From an uncultured Gammaproteobacteria bacterium (GTDB lineage: Bacteria > Pseudomonadota > Gammaproteobacteria > Enterobacterales > Psychrobiaceae), in the NCBI GenBank assembly GCA_937139475.1, contig CAKZQF010000192.1:1-57609 (forward strand): a DNA stretch of 57,609 bases. Reading direction: 5' to 3'. Shown piece after piece: positions 54,205-57,609 of the stretch (position 1 is its first letter; each line of letters begins with the position of its first letter). Under the pieces are notes generated by a model. The model had not been told where the DNA came from and did not search any database. It saw only the letters and a list, made by a program, of their open reading frames with translations. Made by a program: the position numbers and the translations under genes.

Positions 54205-55404
54205 ATGATTATCAAGCCTAAAATTCGTGGATTCATCTGTACTACAACCCATCCTACGGGTTGTGCAGCCAATGTTGCCCAGCAAATTGCTTACACCAAG
54301 GCGCAACCTAAATTAGAAAACGCACCAAAAAATGTATTAGTCATTGGTTCATCAAGTGGCTACGGCATGCCGTCGCGTATTAGTGCCGCTTTCGGTGGTG
54401 GTGCCAACACCATTGGCGTATTTTTCGAAAAAGCGGGTAACGAGCGCAAAACAGGAACCGCAGGTTACTACAATGCGGCCGCTTTTGATAAAGCAGCTCA
54501 GGAAGCCGGGTTATATGCTAAAAGCTTTAATGGCGATGCATTTTCTCACGAAGCCAAAGCAAAAGTTATCGCAGCGATCAAAGAAGATTTAGGCCAGATT
54601 GACCTAATTATCTATTCACTTGCTGCACCAGTTCGTAAACTTCCAGATAGTGGTGAAGTCATTCGTTCATGCTTAAAACCAATTGGTGAAACTTACACAT
54701 CAACTGCAATTGACACTAACAAAGACCAAATCATTGAGGCATCAATTGAGCCAGCAACTCAACAAGAAATTGATGACACTGTAACCGTAATGGGTGGTGA
54801 AGACTGGGAGTTATGGGTTGATACACTACACGAAGCGGGTGTGCTAACTGACGATTGTAAGACCGTTGCCTACAGCTACATCGGCACTGAGCTAACTTGG
54901 CCTATCTACTGGGATGGCGCACTTGGTAAAGCAAAAGAAGATTTAGATCGCGCCGCTGCCGCACTAAACACTAAACTTGGCCAAACAGGCGGCCAGGCAA
55001 ACGTTGCCGTATTAAAGAGTGTGGTAACACAAGCGAGCTCAGCTATTCCTGTTATGCCACTATATATTTCAATGGCATTTAAGGTGATGAAAGAGCATGG
55101 CATTCACGAAGGATGTATGGAACAAGTTTTCCGCTTATTTAGCACTAAGCTATATAATGGCGGCGAGGCTGTAGCCCTAGACGATAAAAACCGTTTCCGT
55201 CTTGACGACTGGGAATTACGTGATGACATCCAACAAGCTTGTCGCGATATCTGGCCACAAGTTACTAGCGAGAACTTGTTTGATTTAACCGACTATGCCG
55301 GTTATAAGAAAGAGTTCCTACAATTGTTTGGCTTTGAAGTCGATGGTGTTGATTATGACGCCGACGTAAGCCCACAAGTTGATTTTGATGTAATTGACAT
55401 CTAA
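54205..55404 (+). CDS. fabV: Enoyl-ACP reductase FabV
   Basis: A 399-residue protein, the standard FabV length. The cofactor-binding loop is [20 protein letters not shown]. The catalytic Tyr-x8-Lys motif is [10 protein letters not shown], at residues 235 and 244 as in the family. It reduces enoyl-ACP to acyl-ACP with NADH in the last step of fatty acid elongation. FabV is a short-chain dehydrogenase relative distinct from FabI and is triclosan-tolerant in other bacteria. It begins [20 protein letters not shown], exactly as in family members. It stands alone. Confidence 0.96.
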   Translation: MIIKPKIRGFICTTTHPTGCAANVAQQIAYTKAQPKLENAPKNVLVIGSSSGYGMPSRISAAFGGGANTIGVFFEKAGNERKTGTAGYYNAAAFDKAAQEAGLYAKSFNGDAFSHEAKAKVIAAIKEDLGQIDLIIYSLAAPVRKLPDSGEVIRSCLKPIGETYTSTAIDTNKDQIIEASIEPATQQEIDDTVTVMGGEDWELWVDTLHEAGVLTDDCKTVAYSYIGTELTWPIYWDGALGKAKEDLDRAAAALNTKLGQTGGQANVAVLKSVVTQASSAIPVMPLYISMAFKVMKEHGIHEGCMEQVFRLFSTKLYNGGEAVALDDKNRFRLDDWELRDDIQQACRDIWPQVTSENLFDLTDYAGYKKEFLQLFGFEVDGVDYDADVSPQVDFDVIDI

Positions 55405-55417
55405 TACCAACGCAATG

Positions 55418-55446
55418 AAAGCAGGGTTGCCCGTCAACTCTGCTTT
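55418..55446 (+). terminator. Weak hairpin after fabV
   Basis: AAAGCAG pairs with CTGCTTT around a 15-base loop, 13 bp past the stop. No T run follows, so termination is uncertain. Confidence 0.4.
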
Positions 55447-55556
55447 ACGCTCCTACATTCTCAAGTTTTTTTCCAAAGCCCCTACCCCCAATGAACAAAC
55501 TAGGTTAAATTGATTGCATAATTTAGTATGTAAATCAGCACAAGGCCATATCACCT

Positions 55557-56747
55557 ATGTTCGAACAGTTAAGTCCATTACCTGCCGATCCAATTTTGGG
55601 TCTAATCAATGCCTACAATCAAGACGCTAACCCAAATAAAGTAGATTTGGGCGTTGGCGTTTATAAAGACGAAATGGGGCACACCGCAGTATTGCAGTGT
55701 GTAAAAGCCGCAGAAAAGCTACGTAACGAAGATGAGACCTCAAAGGTTTACATTGGCCCAACGGGCGAAGCAGCTTTTAATCAAAAAATTAATGAGCTTA
55801 TATTTGGCCAACATCAAGTGCTAGACCAAGACCGTGTTCGTACAATCTCAACCCCCGGCGGAACTGGCTCTTTACGTGTTGCAGCAGAATTTATCAAGTC
55901 ATGTAATAGCGAAGCCACAATCTGGGTAAGCAACCCGACATGGGCAAATCACCAAGGGTTATTTACCGCCGCTGGCGTTGAAGTAAAGGCCTACCCTTAT
56001 TACGATTATGAGACAAAATCCCTTGATTTTGATGGTATGTTAAATGCCCTCTCCTATACAAAACCCGGGGATACTGTATTACTGCATGCCTGTTGCCATA
56101 ACCCGAGCGGTATGGACCTAACACAAGAGCAGTGGCAGGCAGTAACTGAGCTTGCTAAAGATCGCGGTTTTACACCATTAATTGACATGGCCTACCAAGG
56201 CTTTGGCCAAGGCTTAGATGAAGATGCCTACGGCCCACGATTAATGGCTCAAGAGCTTGACGAGTTATTACTTTGTAGTTCTTGCTCGAAAAACTTTGGC
56301 CTATACCGCGAACGTATTGGTGGTTTCACCCTAATAGCTAAAGATAGTAATACCGCTAACGTTTCCTTATCCGTGGCACTTAGTGTAGTACGTAGCATTT
56401 ACTCAATGCCTCCTGCACACGGTGCAGCGTTAGTTAGCACCATTTTAAGCAGTGAAGAACTTACGGCACAGTGGCACCAAGAACTAGCGGTTATGCGCGA
56501 GCGCATTGCCTTCAACCGTAAAAGTTTAGTTGAGAAACTAAAAGAGAATGGCGTTGAGCGCGACTTTAGCTTTATAACCCGCCAATCAGGAATGTTCTCA
56601 TTTCTTGGCATTACTCAAGAGCAAGTCGCTACTTTGATTAATGACTATAGCATCTATATGGTGGACTCAAGCAGAATCAGTATTGCCGGCATCAATCCCT
56701 CAAATGTCGACTACCTGGCAAAATCAATTGCTAGCGTTATAAAATAA
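55557..56747 (+). CDS. Aspartate/aromatic amino acid aminotransferase (AspC/TyrB family)
   Basis: A 396-residue class I PLP aminotransferase starting MFEQLSPLPADPILGLINAY, as in AspC/TyrB (E. coli 396-397). The PLP lysine is in SCSKNFGLYRERIGG at about 245. The substrate-binding Arg near the C-terminus is in SSRISIAGINPSNVDYLA. The GTGSLRVAAEF phosphate loop and HNPSGMDLT are present. It moves amino groups between glutamate and oxaloacetate or aromatic oxo acids; which is preferred cannot be decided. It is a single gene with its own terminator. Confidence 0.93.
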   Translation: MFEQLSPLPADPILGLINAYNQDANPNKVDLGVGVYKDEMGHTAVLQCVKAAEKLRNEDETSKVYIGPTGEAAFNQKINELIFGQHQVLDQDRVRTISTPGGTGSLRVAAEFIKSCNSEATIWVSNPTWANHQGLFTAAGVEVKAYPYYDYETKSLDFDGMLNALSYTKPGDTVLLHACCHNPSGMDLTQEQWQAVTELAKDRGFTPLIDMAYQGFGQGLDEDAYGPRLMAQELDELLLCSSCSKNFGLYRERIGGFTLIAKDSNTANVSLSVALSVVRSIYSMPPAHGAALVSTILSSEELTAQWHQELAVMRERIAFNRKSLVEKLKENGVERDFSFITRQSGMFSFLGITQEQVATLINDYSIYMVDSSRISIAGINPSNVDYLAKSIASVIK

Positions 56748-56755
56748 TATGAAAT

Positions 56756-56792
56756 AGCCCCTTAACTGGTTTAATACCGATGTTTTGGGGCT
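56756..56792 (+). terminator. Hairpin terminator after the aminotransferase gene
   Basis: AGCCCC and GGGGCT form a 6-bp GC-rich stem around a 25-base loop, followed by TAATT. Weak but well placed, 8 bp past the stop. Confidence 0.5.
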
Positions 56793-56908
56793 TAATTAAC
56801 AAATAGCAAGCCAGCAGCGCGATACGAGCGTTGCTACTAGTAATATCAAGCACATTATTAGCCGTAGTAAACATTTTTAAACGCTAATATTCCAGTTCTG
56901 CATCGCAA

Positions 56909-57178
56909 TTAGTCGCTTTTAATTTTTGAACAATTACTTGGCTTTTTATCGAAACTTTTGAAGATATGTCTTGTAACTAATGATACTAAAAACATTTCAT
57001 AAACAGCGGCTAAGCCAAACACGCTCACTGATGCCCATATCGCAGTGACGGTTGAGATCAGGTTCATAAAATATAATAGAAAAATTAGTACCAATAGAAC
57101 TGATGCGCTAACCAGGGAGACACATACCCAATAGACCTTGAAAGGAAGCTTACCGTTTTTCCCAGTAGTAGTTTGCAT
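56909..57178 (-). CDS. Small two-helix membrane protein, unknown
   Basis: 89 residues from the ATG at 57178, chosen because AAAAGGAGTAGACAA gives it an excellent ribosome site; the open frame upstream begins with TTG inside that site. Two hydrophobic helices are seen at about 16-39 and 44-66, separated by a very short turn, with a basic C-terminal tail ending KPSNCSKIKSD. No family is recognised. It lies alone between the aminotransferase and an AraC-type gene, reading the same way as the latter. Confidence 0.7.
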   Translation of the reverse strand: MQTTTGKNGKLPFKVYWVCVSLVSASVLLVLIFLLYFMNLISTVTAIWASVSVFGLAAVYEMFLVSLVTRHIFKSFDKKPSNCSKIKSD

Positions 57179-57506
57179 TTGTCTACTCCTTTTCCCGTAC
57201 AAGCAACTTCAGTATACCGCAACAGCTAGCATAGTACGATTTTTCGACAACACCTGTCGCAGAAAAATTAACACGACTCTGTTCAAACCTGCTCTGTAGT
57301 GAGAGATATTGAACAAAATCCCTTAATAATAGGGAAGTCCGTAGAGCAGATAGGCTTAGACAAACAGAAATGTTCAGAGGCGTTTCACAGCCAATAACAA
57401 ACGCTGTAGCTATGGCAATTAAGGGTCAGTGAATAGACAGCCCTGGAATATTAATTAAAGTTCTCCCTGTCGCTTTAACGCTTTAATGCTTTAATCATGA
57501 TGGAAA
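57179..57506. other. Intergenic region upstream of the small membrane protein gene
   Basis: About 330 bp between the AraC-type gene end and the small membrane protein. TCCCTTAATAATAGGGA (57319-57335) is a small dyad. No further gene, RNA or repeat is supported. Confidence 0.45.
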
Positions 57507-57609
57507 CTATTCATTCAAACATGCTACACGAGCTATCTTGCGGTGCTCGTTTGGCGCATACCCCAACTGGGCTTTAAAGACTCGATTAAACGTAGCAAGC
57601 GATGAAAAA
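57507..57609 (-). CDS. AraC-family transcriptional regulator, C-terminal end only
   Basis: The reverse strand is open from the right edge to TAG at 57507-57509. The 33 residues read SSLATFNRVFKAQLGYAPNE followed by HRKIARVACLNE, the C-terminal helix-turn-helix of AraC/XylS proteins (the F.R.FK...G.(S/A)P pattern). The rest lies beyond the window, so effector domain and target are unknown. Confidence 0.85.
   Translation of the reverse strand, partial: FSSLATFNRVFKAQLGYAPNEHRKIARVACLNE

Noticed and set aside
1..57609. CRISPR array or complete insertion sequence
   Set aside because: No regularly spaced direct repeats and no transposase frame were seen.

Overview
The window reads as chromosomal DNA of a marine gammaproteobacterium of the Alteromonadales, most like Colwelliaceae (Thalassotalea or Colwellia type). 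This is inferred from moderately AT-rich DNA, Pro/Glu/Pro-tailed (PEP-CTERM) and FabV-type proteins, TAATACCAA-type intergenic palindromes and gene order. No 16S gene or database search supports the placement.

Left edge (1-3385): a tyrosine integrase cut by the window edge lies about 100 bp from the 3' end of an intact tRNA-Ser(UGA), so an integrated element probably extends leftward. The chromosomal block serT-yccA-tusDCBE follows; yccA and tusE also flank serT in Escherichia coli. The Tus proteins relay sulfur for tRNA 2-thiouridine synthesis.

3364-12916: two separately terminated RND efflux operons on the minus strand, each a membrane-fusion protein plus a permease without an outer-membrane factor. 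A LysR regulator is divergent from the second. A secreted histidine-rich protein and glnE follow.

16541-22903: a compact plus-strand cluster: an orphan lipoprotein, DUF350 membrane protein, membrane-fused spermidine-synthase-like enzyme, DUF2170, PspA/IM30 protein, DUF2491, a small protein that looks like two ribbon-helix-helix units, and a two-helix potassium channel. It resembles an expanded E. coli yjfIJKL locus and is the best candidate here for a poorly described membrane-stress system. It ends in a hairpin and a 168-bp MITE-like element.

23165-26891: phosphate theme. A CYTH/CHAD triphosphatase is divergent from a PhoU-like DUF47 protein and a Pit transporter; a near-consensus Pho box lies correctly spaced before a -10 element.

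27280-30359: a sigma70 promoter, a c-di-GMP-I riboswitch and a secreted subtilisin-like protease, then a PEP-CTERM protein.

30837-43867: ilvIH, a KfrA-like plus zinc-ribbon gene pair, and the recC-recB-recD operon.

44047-51251: a large hybrid histidine kinase, a CheR methyltransferase and a REC-PAS-GGDEF-EAL protein form a signalling operon whose last member probably makes or degrades c-di-GMP, the ligand of the riboswitch above.

51261-57609: a TMEM143-like membrane protein, a DsbA-like lipoprotein, a TauE/SafE permease, fabV, an aspartate/aromatic aminotransferase, a small membrane protein and the C-terminus of an AraC-type regulator cut by the right edge.
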